Below the pieces are notes generated by a model that was not told where the DNA came from, did not search any database, and saw nothing but the letters and a program-made list of their open reading frames with translations. Made by a program: the position numbers and the translations under genes. 26,845 bases of DNA. It comes from Chloroflexota bacterium (GTDB taxonomy: Bacteria > Chloroflexota > Limnocylindria > Limnocylindrales > CSP1-4). The stretch covers positions 1 through 26,845 of the forward strand of contig VGPE01000007.1 in the NCBI GenBank assembly GCA_016875645.1. Reading direction: 5' to 3'. This document shows positions 7,235-14,863 of this stretch, one piece after another. Each line of letters starts with the position of its first letter. The first letter of the stretch is position 1.

Positions 7235-9012
7235 CCACGCTGGCGACTGCCGGCACGGGGGTCGGGGCCGACCCGGTCACCCTCGAGGTCCTGCGCAACG
7301 CCCTCTACTCGATTGCCGACGAGATGATCGGCGGCCTGATCCGCGCGTCCTACTCCACGAATATCAAGGACCGCCGCGACGCGTCGTGCGCGGTGTACAC
7401 GGCTGACGGCGACGTCATCGCGATGAGCGAGTTCGGGGGCACGCCCCTCCACCTGGGCACGATGCACCCGGCCGTCAAGACGGTCTTTGAATCATGGCCG
7501 GCGGACACGCTGGAGCCGGGCGACGCCATCATCATGAACACGCCCTACCCGGCGGGCCCGGGGCACCTCAACGACGTGTGCGTGGTGGGCCCCATCTTCA
7601 TCGACGGCGAGTTGTTCGCAATCGCCGCGTCCCAGTCCCACCGGGTGGATGTGGGCGGGTTCGCGCCCGGCTCCATGCCGTTCGGGGTCACGGAGCACTT
7701 CCAGGAAGGGCTCCAGATCACGCCGATGAAGATCGTCCGCCGGGGCGAGCTCGACGAGCACCTGCTCGCGTTCATCAACCAGAACCTGCGCACGCCGGTC
7801 GAGAACCGCGGCGATCTCATCGCGCAGCTCGCGGCCAACACGATCGCCCAGCGCCGCATCGAGGAGCTGGTCGCCAAGCACGGTCGCGAGACGCTGCGCG
7901 GCTACCTGCACGCGATCATGGATTACTCGGAGCGACGGCTGCTCTCCGGGTTGAAGTCCCTGCCGCCGGGGACGTACCGGGGCGAGGACGTCATCGAGGG
8001 TGACGGGATCGTCACCGACAACGTCGCCATCCGGGTCACCGTCGAGGTCTCGCCTGCCCGGTTCGTCGCCGACTTCTCCGAGACGGATCCCCAGGTCCTG
8101 GGGCCGATCAACTGCCGCTGGCCGTCGGTGGCCGCGTGCGTGTACTACGTGCTCAAGTGCTTCGTGGACCCCGAGTTGCCCGCCAATGCGGGCGCCTACC
8201 GGCCCATCGAGATCCGGACCCGGCCCGGCACCGTGCTCGAGGCGCAGTTCCCGGCAGCCGTCTGCAACGCGAACATCATCACCACCCAGCGGATCGTGGA
8301 CGCACTGCTGATGGCCCTCATGCAGGCGTCGCCGGAGCGAGCGATCGCCGCATGCAGCGGGACCATGAACCTGCTCAACGTGGGTGGCTTCATCCCGGGC
8401 TCGCGCACGCTGTTCAACTACATCGAGACGTACGGCGGCGGCCAGGGTGCGATGCACGACCGCGACGGGATGGACGGCGTGCACTCGCACATGACGAACA
8501 CGCGCAACGCGCCGGTGGAGGCGATCGAGGCGGAGTACCCCCTGCGGGTGCGCTCCTACGGGCTGCTGCCCGACACCGAGGGCCCGGGTCGCTGGCGGGG
8601 TGGCGTCGGCATGCACCGCGAGTTCGACATCCTGGGCGACTACACCCGCCTGACCGTCTCGTCGGATCGGGAGAAGGTGGCCCCGTGGGGCGCGTTCGGG
8701 GGGCTGGCGGCGACCGGCTCGTCGTGTGACGTCTACCGCGGCCCCGGCCACGCGGAGCGTGTGCACCTGCCATCGAAGGTCACGACCTTCCTCCAGCCGC
8801 GCGACCATCTCCGGACCGAGACGCCCGGCGGCGGCGGCTGGGGCGATCCGCTGGAGCGGCCACCTGCCCTCGTGGAGCGCGACGCCCGCGAAGGGCTGGT
8901 GTCGGCTGGGCGGGCCGGGTCCGTCTACGGTGTGGTCATCGGGCCGGACGGCGCGGTCGACGAGGCCGCGACAGTAGGGCGGCGGGCGGAACTGCGGAGA
9001 GCAGGGGCATGA
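7231..9012 (+). CDS. hyuB: Hydantoinase/oxoprolinase family, subunit B (N-methylhydantoinase B)
   Basis: The 593-residue product is the partner of hyuA and forms the substrate-binding/catalytic half of ATP-dependent hydantoinases. Recognisable family blocks are DPVTLEVLRNALYSIADEM at the N-terminus (about 14-32), GDAIIMNTPYPAGPGHLNDV (about 97-116), HRVDVGGFAPGSMP (about 136-149), and the C-terminal glycine-rich ETPGGGGWGDP (about 531-541), which closes the domain in nearly all members. The length matches the usual 520-590 residues plus a short C-terminal tail. The start ATG 7231 overlaps the hyuA stop by 4 nt, and its own stop overlaps the racemase start by 4 nt (ATGA at 9009-9012). The three genes are therefore one transcriptional unit. 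Confidence 0.92.
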   Translation: MTTLATAGTGVGADPVTLEVLRNALYSIADEMIGGLIRASYSTNIKDRRDASCAVYTADGDVIAMSEFGGTPLHLGTMHPAVKTVFESWPADTLEPGDAIIMNTPYPAGPGHLNDVCVVGPIFIDGELFAIAASQSHRVDVGGFAPGSMPFGVTEHFQEGLQITPMKIVRRGELDEHLLAFINQNLRTPVENRGDLIAQLAANTIAQRRIEELVAKHGRETLRGYLHAIMDYSERRLLSGLKSLPPGTYRGEDVIEGDGIVTDNVAIRVTVEVSPARFVADFSETDPQVLGPINCRWPSVAACVYYVLKCFVDPELPANAGAYRPIEIRTRPGTVLEAQFPAAVCNANIITTQRIVDALLMALMQASPERAIAACSGTMNLLNVGGFIPGSRTLFNYIETYGGGQGAMHDRDGMDGVHSHMTNTRNAPVEAIEAEYPLRVRSYGLLPDTEGPGRWRGGVGMHREFDILGDYTRLTVSSDREKVAPWGAFGGLAATGSSCDVYRGPGHAERVHLPSKVTTFLQPRDHLRTETPGGGGWGDPLERPPALVERDAREGLVSAGRAGSVYGVVIGPDGAVDEAATVGRRAELRRAGA

Positions 9013-9797
9013 GCGCAATGAAGATCCTGGTCCTCAATCCCTTCGCCGGCGAGGCTCGCGAGTTCGAGCGGTGTGCGACCGTCGCGCGCCCGGACACCGA
9101 GATCACCTTCGACACGATCGCCGGCGTCTACCCGCTCAACTACGTCACCTACATCTACTACCGCCACAAGTGCGCCGAAGCGGTCGTGGAGCGTGTGATC
9201 CGGGCCGAGGCCGAGGGCTTCGACGGCGTCTTCATCTCGTGCTGCTACGACCCCGGGCTGTGGGAGTCGCGCGAGCTGGTGGACATCCCGGTCGCGGCGG
9301 CCTTCGAATCGGCCGTCCACTGGGCGAATCAGATCAGCCAGCGGTACTCGGTGATCTCGACCGAGCCCAAGACCTCGCACTGCTACCGAGAGCTCGCCGA
9401 TCTGTACGGCACGGCCGGCAAGCTGGCCTCGGTTCGGCCGATCAACGTGTCGGCGAAGGTCTCGTACGAGGAGTTCACGCCCAACGAGGTCATCGTCGAG
9501 CGGACGCTCAAGGTCGCGGCACAGTGCGTGGAGGAGGACGGCGCGGAGGCGATCGTGATGGGCTGCACGCTCCAGTCGTGCCCGCTCACCGTGGCCGGCA
9601 AGAACGACGCTGCCGGCGCCCCGATCATCGACCCGGTCCTCGTCGGCATGAAGGACATGGAGTTCATGGTCGACATGGCCCGCGCCGGCCTGCCGACCCT
9701 GTCGCGCTACGGCACCTGGCAGAAGCCGCCACGGGACGAAGTGGCCCAACTGAGCCGCGCCGCAGCGGAGCGCTGGGGTCCCGTTCGAGCGGGCTGA
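9009..9797 (+). CDS. Aspartate/glutamate/hydantoin racemase family protein
   Basis: The 262-residue product is a cofactor-independent Cys/Cys racemase of the Asp/Glu/hydantoin family, which interconverts the D and L forms of a 5-substituted hydantoin or an amino acid. The N-terminal strand MKILVLNP is typical. The first catalytic Cys is expected in FISCCYDPG (C78 or C79) and the second in VMGCTLQSCP (C186; C191 is also nearby). The start at 9009 has an AGAGCAGGGG purine-rich stretch just upstream; a second ATG at 9018 would remove three residues. Tight coupling to hyuAB argues for hydantoin racemase, allowing both enantiomers to be used. Its last 91 nt overlap the convergent XRE gene. Maleate isomerase-like activity is a less likely alternative. 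Confidence 0.85.
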   Translation: MSAMKILVLNPFAGEAREFERCATVARPDTEITFDTIAGVYPLNYVTYIYYRHKCAEAVVERVIRAEAEGFDGVFISCCYDPGLWESRELVDIPVAAAFESAVHWANQISQRYSVISTEPKTSHCYRELADLYGTAGKLASVRPINVSAKVSYEEFTPNEVIVERTLKVAAQCVEEDGAEAIVMGCTLQSCPLTVAGKNDAAGAPIIDPVLVGMKDMEFMVDMARAGLPTLSRYGTWQKPPRDEVAQLSRAAAERWGPVRAG

Positions 9798-10462
9798 GCG
9801 TTCGCCGCGCAGCGTCGCAGTGCACTCACCGACCCGACCGGCCGCCGAAGCCAGGAGCGGGCCGCATCGCCGCGCAACGGGAACGCCCGGTCGAGCAGCT
9901 CTTCGTGAGCGGCCACGCGCAGGCGGTTTGTCATCGTGGCTTCGAGGATGAGCAGCCGCGAAACGTGCTGCGGCCGCCAGCCTTCGCGCTCGAACACAAT
10001 CTGCGCGGCCAGTCGCGTCTTCGCGTCCATGGTTCGCAGCGTCGGCTCGGCGGAGTTGAACGTGGCCTTGTCTTCCACGACCAGCGCGGCTGTTTGGGCC
10101 CGCCGCAGCCCGAGGACGTCGATGGAGCCGCGCTCGCCGAAGACGGAGTAGGTCACCTCGACCAGCGGATCCCACTCGGTCAGTGCGAGCAGGTGCGCGG
10201 ACGCCCCGACGAGCCGTGCGTGCCGCTCGTCTCGCAGACGACCGAGTGCACCGCCCCGCAAGAGCGCGTAGATCTCACCCCGTGCCTCAACGGCGCCGAG
10301 CGCGGCGCGCAGCGTGTCCACGGTGACCTGGCCCAGCTGCCCGCGCTCGATGCGCGACCACGTGGCCTGGCTGAGACCCGCACGCGCCGCCGCCTGCGCC
10401 TGCGTCAGCCGAGCGCGGAGCCGAAGCGCACGAAGGGCCAGCCCGATCTCGACGTCCTGCAC
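9707..10462 (-). CDS. XRE family helix-turn-helix transcriptional regulator
   Basis: Residues 5-62 form a Cro/CI-type helix-turn-helix: ALRALRLRARLTQAQAAARA, then the recognition helix LSQATWSRIERGQ. The rest (about 65-215) is an uncharacterised domain with EWDPLVEVTYSVFGERGSID and VVEDKATFNS. This resembles a restriction-endonuclease-like or sensor domain found behind HTHs in high-GC bacteria, but I cannot name it. The start is GTG 10462. The product is 251 residues, and the last 30 or so codons run antisense to the 3' end of the racemase gene; this tail is Ala/Arg-rich and may not be conserved. It is divergent from the two-repeat membrane protein at 10531. Its targets are unknown; control of either neighbour is possible. 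Confidence 0.75.
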   Translation of the reverse strand: MQDVEIGLALRALRLRARLTQAQAAARAGLSQATWSRIERGQLGQVTVDTLRAALGAVEARGEIYALLRGGALGRLRDERHARLVGASAHLLALTEWDPLVEVTYSVFGERGSIDVLGLRRAQTAALVVEDKATFNSAEPTLRTMDAKTRLAAQIVFEREGWRPQHVSRLLILEATMTNRLRVAAHEELLDRAFPLRGDAARSWLRRPVGSVSALRRCAANAQPARTGPQRSAAARLSWATSSRGGFCQVP

Positions 10463-10515
10463 GGCACAACGATGCGCCGTCGGCCTTCACGGCGGCGTAT
10501 GGGCGACTTCACTGG

Positions 10516-10521
10516 TATGAT
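10516..10521 (+). promoter_or_regulatory. -10 box of a probable leaderless promoter
   Basis: TATGAT, five of six matches to the TATAAT consensus, lies 9 nt upstream of the ATG at 10531 in an otherwise GC-rich stretch. Transcription would start within a few bases of the start codon. No Shine-Dalgarno is present and the -35 region is weak. Confidence 0.45.
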
Positions 10522-10530
10522 CAGCCCGTC

Positions 10531-11301
10531 ATGGACGAGCGGCCGGAACTGGTCCGGCTATCCCAGGGGCGTGGCGCCGGCGCACGCCTGCTGGGAGTCG
10601 CGGCCGCCTCGCTGATCGGGACCGCCATCGTGGCCGCCGGGGCGTTCGGAGGCTCGGATCGCGATGAGCCCCGGCCCCGGCCGGCGGCGACGGTTCAGGT
10701 GTCCGCGGCGCGGGACACCACGCACGCCCCGGCCGCAACCCGGCACGCGACCGTCACATTGCCGCACCAGGGGTACGCGGTCACGTATGACGGCACGCCC
10801 ATGCTGTACGACGACGACGCGCTCGCCATCTACCAGCTTGGTGACGCGGTGGTCAGCGTTGCGGTCGGTACACCGGCGAACGGCGCGTCACTGCTGGGTC
10901 AGGGCATCACTGCGCGTATCAATGGGCGGACGCTCGACCAGCTCACCGATGCGTATCTCGCGGCGATCGGGACGGGCGCGGAGTCGTCCGCCGCCATCGC
11001 GGTCGACGGGGAGCCGGGGCTGATGCTTCGCCTGACCCCGGGCACCGGCCCCGGCTACGGACCCGGGTCGGCCGCGGCCCTGTTCCTCGTCGACCGCCGG
11101 GCGTTCGTGTTCTGGAGTCATCTGGAGACCGCGCTCCGGGCGTTTCTCGGCGGGCTCACGTTCGGGCCAGGGCTGTTCGTCAGCCGCGACCTCGGCTTCC
11201 AGGTGCCGCTGCTCGTGGATGAGCCGCCCTTCGGCGCCACCGTCTCCAATGGCGAGGGCTCAACCTCGGGGCTGTGGGTCTTTCCGACGGTGATCGACTG
11301 A
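10531..11301 (+). CDS. Membrane-anchored hypothetical protein, N-terminal part (frameshifted gene)
   Basis: I do not recognise this family. The 256-residue product starts with a short cytoplasmic stretch, then a single hydrophobic segment (LLGVAAASLIGTAIVAAGAF, about residues 20-40). A Pro/Ala-rich linker and an exported domain of about 150 residues follow (VTLPHQGYAVTYDGTPMLYD onward). That domain ends near residue 215, and a second copy of a similar module begins (DLGFQVPLLVDEPPFGATVS). The frame then stops at 11301 in the middle of the module. The missing remainder is found in the next reading frame (11274-11660). Adding one base between 11298 and 11299 would join the two as VIDLTGGEYSHV and give a protein of about 376 residues. 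The break is therefore either a true mutation or a sequencing/assembly error. Confidence 0.6.
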   Translation: MDERPELVRLSQGRGAGARLLGVAAASLIGTAIVAAGAFGGSDRDEPRPRPAATVQVSAARDTTHAPAATRHATVTLPHQGYAVTYDGTPMLYDDDALAIYQLGDAVVSVAVGTPANGASLLGQGITARINGRTLDQLTDAYLAAIGTGAESSAAIAVDGEPGLMLRLTPGTGPGYGPGSAAALFLVDRRAFVFWSHLETALRAFLGGLTFGPGLFVSRDLGFQVPLLVDEPPFGATVSNGEGSTSGLWVFPTVID

Positions 11302-11660
11302 CCGGTGGCGAGTACTCGCACGTCATCGGCGTCTCGGTCGGGACCGAGGCCCAGCCGGCGTTCTTCCGCAACGTGCCCAGCGCGCTGCCGCACCCGAGCC
11401 AGCGCCGGGTCTGGGCGCCCACCCTCGGGGAGCTCGTCCGTGCCTACCGCCGCCTGGTCGATCCGGGCGAAGGCCTCGTCGCACCGACGATCCTGGGCGG
11501 CGAACCGGCCACCCTGCTCATCCGGGCTGACGGGGTCGCGGCAACCGTCCTTGCCGTGCGCGATGGCCGGAACTACATCATCGCCACGACCGGCGCGGCC
11601 GCGGTCGAGCGCGCCCCCGACTTCGAGCGTTTCCTGGCCACGTTCGCGTTCCTGGAGTAG
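11274..11660 (+). pseudogene. C-terminal part of the frameshifted two-repeat membrane protein
   Basis: This frame continues the second extracellular module of the gene starting at 10531. It runs from LTGGEYSHVIGVSVGTEAQP to a C-terminal pair of strands (TVLAVRDGRNYIIATTGAAA, then PDFERFLATFAFLE). The first module has the equivalent LFLVDRRAFVFWS and ALRAFLGGLTF near its own end, so the two halves look like tandem copies. The frame is closed upstream by a stop at 11220, so the shift must lie between 11223 and 11301. The start of this fragment is arbitrary (GTG 11274), with no ribosome-binding site. It probably does not act as an independent gene unless the upstream ORF is translated with a -1 frameshift. 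Confidence 0.55.
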
Positions 11661-11792
11661 CCGTTGCCCACCTCGCCAGGCCGGCCGTCGAGTCGAGCGC
11701 GAACCAGCCCGGCCCGGGCAGGTGCTGCTGGACGCACCGGCACCCACCAGGGCGGTCGCCGGAAATAGCGATAGATTACGTGCGGATCTCGA

Positions 11793-11806
11793 CCGTATAG
11801 ATATGG
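11793..11806. promoter_or_regulatory. Candidate operator of the molybdate operon
   Basis: CCGTAT-AG-ATATGG is a near-perfect inverted repeat (one mismatch) in a locally AT-rich 70-nt segment immediately upstream of the MerR/Mop regulator. It sits just upstream of the TATTGT -10-like box, where MerR-type proteins usually bind. A looser pair, AATAGCGAT near 11764 and ATCGCGCTGCTATT near 11807, flanks it. It does not match the enterobacterial ModE box as I know it. Confidence 0.3.
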
Positions 11807-11816
11807 ATCGCGCTGC

Positions 11817-11822
11817 TATTGT
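11817..11822 (+). promoter_or_regulatory. -10-like box of the molybdate operon, probable leaderless start
   Basis: TATTGT ends 6 nt before the ATG at 11829, which would place the transcription start at or next to the A of the start codon. A GAGAG tract directly adjoins the ATG, too close to act as a Shine-Dalgarno. No strong -35 is present, as would suit an activated, MerR-controlled promoter. Confidence 0.4.
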
Positions 11823-11828
11823 TGAGAG

Positions 11829-12260
11829 ATGTCAGACAACGATGAGGCGGGAGCGATCCGGGTTGGGCACGCCGCAGAGATGCTCGGGGTCACGGTTGAG
11901 ACGCTGCGGCGCTGGGAAGCCGCCGGCCGGCTGCAGATGGGCCGCTCGAGCGGGGGACAGCGCCTGGTCTCTATCGCGGAGATCACGCGACTGCTTGCGG
12001 AGCGACGCCGGACCGAGACGGAGCGGCCGATCGTCGCCCAGTCCGCTCGCAACCGGTTCGCGGGCATCGTCACGCGGATCGAGAAGGATCGCGTGGCGGC
12101 CGTCGTCGAGGTACTGGCGGGGCCGCACCGCGTCGTGAGCCTCATGACCGCGGAAGCGGTCGATGAGATGGGCCTCCGGGTCGGCGACGAGGCCGTGTGC
12201 GTGGTCAAGGCGACCAACGTCATCGTGGAGATCCCGTCGTCGAGAGAGGCCAGGGGTTGA
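11829..12260 (+). CDS. MerR-type HTH / Mop (TOBE) domain molybdate-responsive regulator
   Basis: This is a compact 143-residue two-domain protein. Residues 10-60 are a MerR-like winged helix (IRVGHAAEMLGVTVETLRRW, then EAAGRLQ...GQRLVSIAEITRLL). Residues 72-137 are a single Mop/TOBE domain (SARNRFAGIVTRIEKDRVAA ... GLRVGDEAVCVVKATNVIVE), the fold that binds molybdate or tungstate in ModE, ModC and Mop proteins. It is the first gene of the operon and overlaps modA by 4 nt (TTGA). It is most likely a one-component sensor of intracellular molybdate that controls modABC. It differs from ModE, which has a LysR-like DNA-binding domain and two Mop repeats. The domain call is firm, while the direction of regulation (repressor or activator) is unknown. 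Confidence 0.85.
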   Translation: MSDNDEAGAIRVGHAAEMLGVTVETLRRWEAAGRLQMGRSSGGQRLVSIAEITRLLAERRRTETERPIVAQSARNRFAGIVTRIEKDRVAAVVEVLAGPHRVVSLMTAEAVDEMGLRVGDEAVCVVKATNVIVEIPSSREARG

Positions 12261-13051
12261 ACCGCACCGGCGGACTCCTGCTGGCCCTGGTCCTGGCCGG
12301 CTGCGCCGCGGGTGCGCCCGCAGGTTCGGGACCGTCGTCAGCAGTCCCGATCCGCATCGCGGCCGCGGCGGACCTCCGGTATGCGCTGGACGAGCTCATC
12401 GCCAGCTGGAAGGCTGCCGATTCTCGTCGCGCGGCCCGGGCGACCTACGGCTCGTCGGGGAACTTCGTCGCCCAGATCAAGTCCGGCGCTCCCTTCGATG
12501 TCTTCTTTTCGGCCGACGCGGCATACCCGCGCGAGCTCGAGACGGCCGGCCTCGCCGAGCCGGGATCGACGCGGATCTACGGCATCGGCCAGCTCGTGGT
12601 GTGGGTCCGGGCGGATTCGCCGGTGGACGTGGAGTCGAGGGGCCTTGCGGCACTGCTCGATCCCGCCGTCCGCTCGGTCGCGATCGCCAACCCCGAGCAC
12701 GCGCCGTACGGCCGCGCCGCGGTGGCCGCGATGAAGGCCGCGCGCATCTACGAGGAGCTCGAATCCAGGCTTGTCCTGGGCGAGAACGTGTCGCAGGCTG
12801 CCCAGTTCGTCGAAACGGGCAACGCCGACGCCGGTGTCTTCGCGCTCTCCCTCGCGCTTGCCGCCCCGCTCCGCGCGCAGGGCCGCTACGCCATCGTGCC
12901 GATCGAGACATATCCGCGGCTCGAGCAGGGCGCCCTCGTGCTCGGCACGGCGATCAACCCCGCGGAAGCCCGTGCGTTCCTTGACTTCGTCCTCGGCCCC
13001 GAAGGGCGGCCGGTCCTCGACCGCTACGGTTTCCTCCGGTCCCCCTCGTGA
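12257..13051 (+). CDS. modA: Molybdate ABC transporter, substrate-binding lipoprotein ModA
   Basis: The 264-residue product is the extracellular molybdate/tungstate-binding protein of a ModABC importer. A TTG start at 12257 overlaps the regulator stop and follows an AGAGAGG purine stretch. It yields a short lipoprotein signal, LLLALVLAGC, with the lipobox Cys near residue 16; later start codons would remove this signal. Mature-domain landmarks are IRIAAAADLRYALDELI (about 33-49), the oxyanion-binding YGSSGNFVAQIKSGAPFDVF (about 67-86), and GTAINPAEARAFLDFVLGPE near the C-terminus, all typical of ModA. The next gene starts inside the stop codon (GTGA). It is a membrane-anchored lipoprotein, in keeping with a single-membrane or Chloroflexota-type envelope. 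Confidence 0.92.
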   Translation: MNRTGGLLLALVLAGCAAGAPAGSGPSSAVPIRIAAAADLRYALDELIASWKAADSRRAARATYGSSGNFVAQIKSGAPFDVFFSADAAYPRELETAGLAEPGSTRIYGIGQLVVWVRADSPVDVESRGLAALLDPAVRSVAIANPEHAPYGRAAVAAMKAARIYEELESRLVLGENVSQAAQFVETGNADAGVFALSLALAAPLRAQGRYAIVPIETYPRLEQGALVLGTAINPAEARAFLDFVLGPEGRPVLDRYGFLRSPS

Positions 13052-13728
13052 TCGACTGGGAAGCCGTCTGGCTCTCGGTTCGGCTGGCGGCCGCCACCAC
13101 GGTCATCCTCGTCATGCTCGGGATGCCGATCGCCTACTGGCTGGCTCGAACGCGGCGGCCCTGGCGGCCATTCGTGGAGGCGCTGGTCGCCCTGCCGCTG
13201 ATCCTGCCGCCAACCGTGCTCGGCTTCTACCTGCTCGTGGCCATGGGCCCGGAGGGTCCGCTCGGTGCACTCTGGGCGGGTGCGACCGGCGGCCGCCTGG
13301 CGTTCAGCTTCGAGGGCCTCCTCGTCGCCTCGGTCATCTACAGCATGCCGTTCGCCGTCCAGCCGTTCAGTGTCGCGTTCGCAGCCGTCGACCGATCCCT
13401 TCTCGAGGTCGCCTGGACCCTTGGACGCTCGGGCCCCGCGACATTTCTGCGCGTCGTCATGCCGATGTCGGCCGGAGGGATCCTGACCGGGATGGTGCTC
13501 ACGTTCGCCCACACCCTGGGCGAATTCGGCGTGGTGCTGATGGTCGGCGGCAGCGTTCCCGGCGAGACGCGCACCGTTTCGATCGCGATCTACGACCGGG
13601 TTCAGGCGCTCGATTACGCCGGCGCCGCGGCGACGGCGCTGCCGTTGCTGTTCGCCTCGTTCGCGGTGCTTGCGCTGACCTACGGGCTGCGCGGCCTGAC
13701 CGTGGTCCCATGGCCGGCCCGACGCTGA
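13048..13728 (+). CDS. modB: Molybdate ABC transporter permease ModB
   Basis: The 226-residue permease has five to six membrane segments. The first is near residues 8-30 (VRLAAATTVILVMLGMPIAY), others lie around 45-70 and 85-105, and a C-terminal pair ends at LLFASFAVLALTYGL. The cytoplasmic EAA loop that docks on the ATPase is visible as EVAWTLGRSGPATFLRVVMP (about 112-131), and the ModB/CysT-type block HTLGEFGVVLMVGG follows at about 155-168. The start GTG 13048 overlaps the modA stop by 4 nt. The 3' end overlaps modC by 19 nt, so the subunits are likely to be translationally coupled. Confidence 0.92.
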   Translation: MIDWEAVWLSVRLAAATTVILVMLGMPIAYWLARTRRPWRPFVEALVALPLILPPTVLGFYLLVAMGPEGPLGALWAGATGGRLAFSFEGLLVASVIYSMPFAVQPFSVAFAAVDRSLLEVAWTLGRSGPATFLRVVMPMSAGGILTGMVLTFAHTLGEFGVVLMVGGSVPGETRTVSIAIYDRVQALDYAGAAATALPLLFASFAVLALTYGLRGLTVVPWPARR

Positions 13729-14804
13729 CCGTCGAGGTCGAGCGCCGCTTCGGCCGCGGGCCGGCCATCACCGCGGCGTTCGACGTGGACCTCGAAGGTG
13801 GCGGCACGCTGGTCCTGTTCGGGCCATCGGGTTCGGGCAAGACCACGATCCTGCGCTGTCTCGCGGGCCTGGAGCAGCCCGACCGCGGCAGGATTGCGGC
13901 GGACGACGAGACCTGGTTCGATGCGCAGGCACGGATCGACCTGCCCCCGCAGCGTCGTCGGGTCGGCTACCTGCCGCAGGGGTTCGCGCTCTTCCCCCAC
14001 CTCGACGTCCGCTCGAACATCGCGTTCGGGATGGGCGGCACGCCCGCCGCCGAACGGGAGTGGCGGATCGCGGAGCTGGTGCGCCTTCTCCGTCTCGACG
14101 GCCTCGAGGCACGCCGTGCGGGCCAGTTGTCGGGCGGCCAGCAGCAACGGGTGGCGCTCGCCAGGGCGCTTGCCCGCGGCCCGCGGCTGCTCCTCCTCGA
14201 CGAGCCGCTCTCGGCACTCGATACGCCCACTCGAGAAACACTGCGAGGGGACCTGCGCCGGCTGCTGGCAGCCAGCGGCGTGCCGGCCATCGTGGTGACC
14301 CACGACCGGAGCGAGGCGATCGTTCTCGGCGATCGCGTGGCGGTCATCGCGGACGGAGCCATCCTGCAGATCGGGCCCCTGCTCGAGGTGTTCGACCAGC
14401 CAGTCGACGAGACGGCGGCCCGGATCGTGGGCGTGGAGACGGTGCTGCCGGCCCAGGTCATCGCGGCCGCAGAGGGCCTGCTGCGCCTGCGCATCGGAAC
14501 GGCCGAACTCCTCGCGGTCGGTGAGAGCCCGATCGGCGCCGATGTCCTGGTCTCGATCCGCGCGGAGGACGTCATCCTCGTGGCCGACGCGGTCGGAACG
14601 TCCGGCGGCGTCAGTGCCCGCAACCGGCTCGCCGGCACCGTCGTGTCCATCGAGCCAGCCGGTCCGCTCGTCCGCGTCCACCTCGACTGCGGCTTCCCGC
14701 TGGTGGCGGCCGTCACGCGCCCGGCACTTGAGGAGCTGGGGCTGCATCCCGACCGCCCCGTGTCGATCATCCTCAAGGCGCCGTCCGTCCACGTGATCGG
14801 CTGA
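13710..14804 (+). CDS. modC: Molybdate ABC transporter ATP-binding protein ModC
   Basis: The 364-residue ATPase carries all ABC motifs in order: Walker A GPSGSGKTT (about residues 35-43), Q-loop VGYLPQGFALFPHL (about 87-100), signature LSGGQQQR (about 136-143), Walker B LLLLDEP (about 156-162) and H-loop VTHD (about 193-196). The C-terminal part (about 300-364) is a Mop/TOBE domain (SARNRLAGTVVSIEPAGPLV) like that of the regulator at the head of the operon. This is the ModC arrangement and allows feedback inhibition by cytoplasmic molybdate. ATG 13710 lies within modB in another frame. The gene is followed by a 59-nt gap and then the convergent flavoprotein gene; no clear terminator hairpin was seen. 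Confidence 0.92.
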   Translation: MAGPTLTVEVERRFGRGPAITAAFDVDLEGGGTLVLFGPSGSGKTTILRCLAGLEQPDRGRIAADDETWFDAQARIDLPPQRRRVGYLPQGFALFPHLDVRSNIAFGMGGTPAAEREWRIAELVRLLRLDGLEARRAGQLSGGQQQRVALARALARGPRLLLLDEPLSALDTPTRETLRGDLRRLLAASGVPAIVVTHDRSEAIVLGDRVAVIADGAILQIGPLLEVFDQPVDETAARIVGVETVLPAQVIAAAEGLLRLRIGTAELLAVGESPIGADVLVSIRAEDVILVADAVGTSGGVSARNRLAGTVVSIEPAGPLVRVHLDCGFPLVAAVTRPALEELGLHPDRPVSIILKAPSVHVIG

Positions 14805-14863
14805 CCGCGTCCGGTCGGATCCTCGCCAGTTCAACGCGAAGCGGAGCGAGCCGCGACGCCCCG

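Noticed and set aside
9301..9315. TTCGAATC resembling a tRNA T-loop
   Set aside because: It lies inside the racemase gene and no acceptor or anticodon stems can be formed around it.
14805..14863. Possible terminator between modC and the convergent flavoprotein gene
   Set aside because: GC-rich short complementarities are present, but there is no clear stem or T-run that would set it apart from background.
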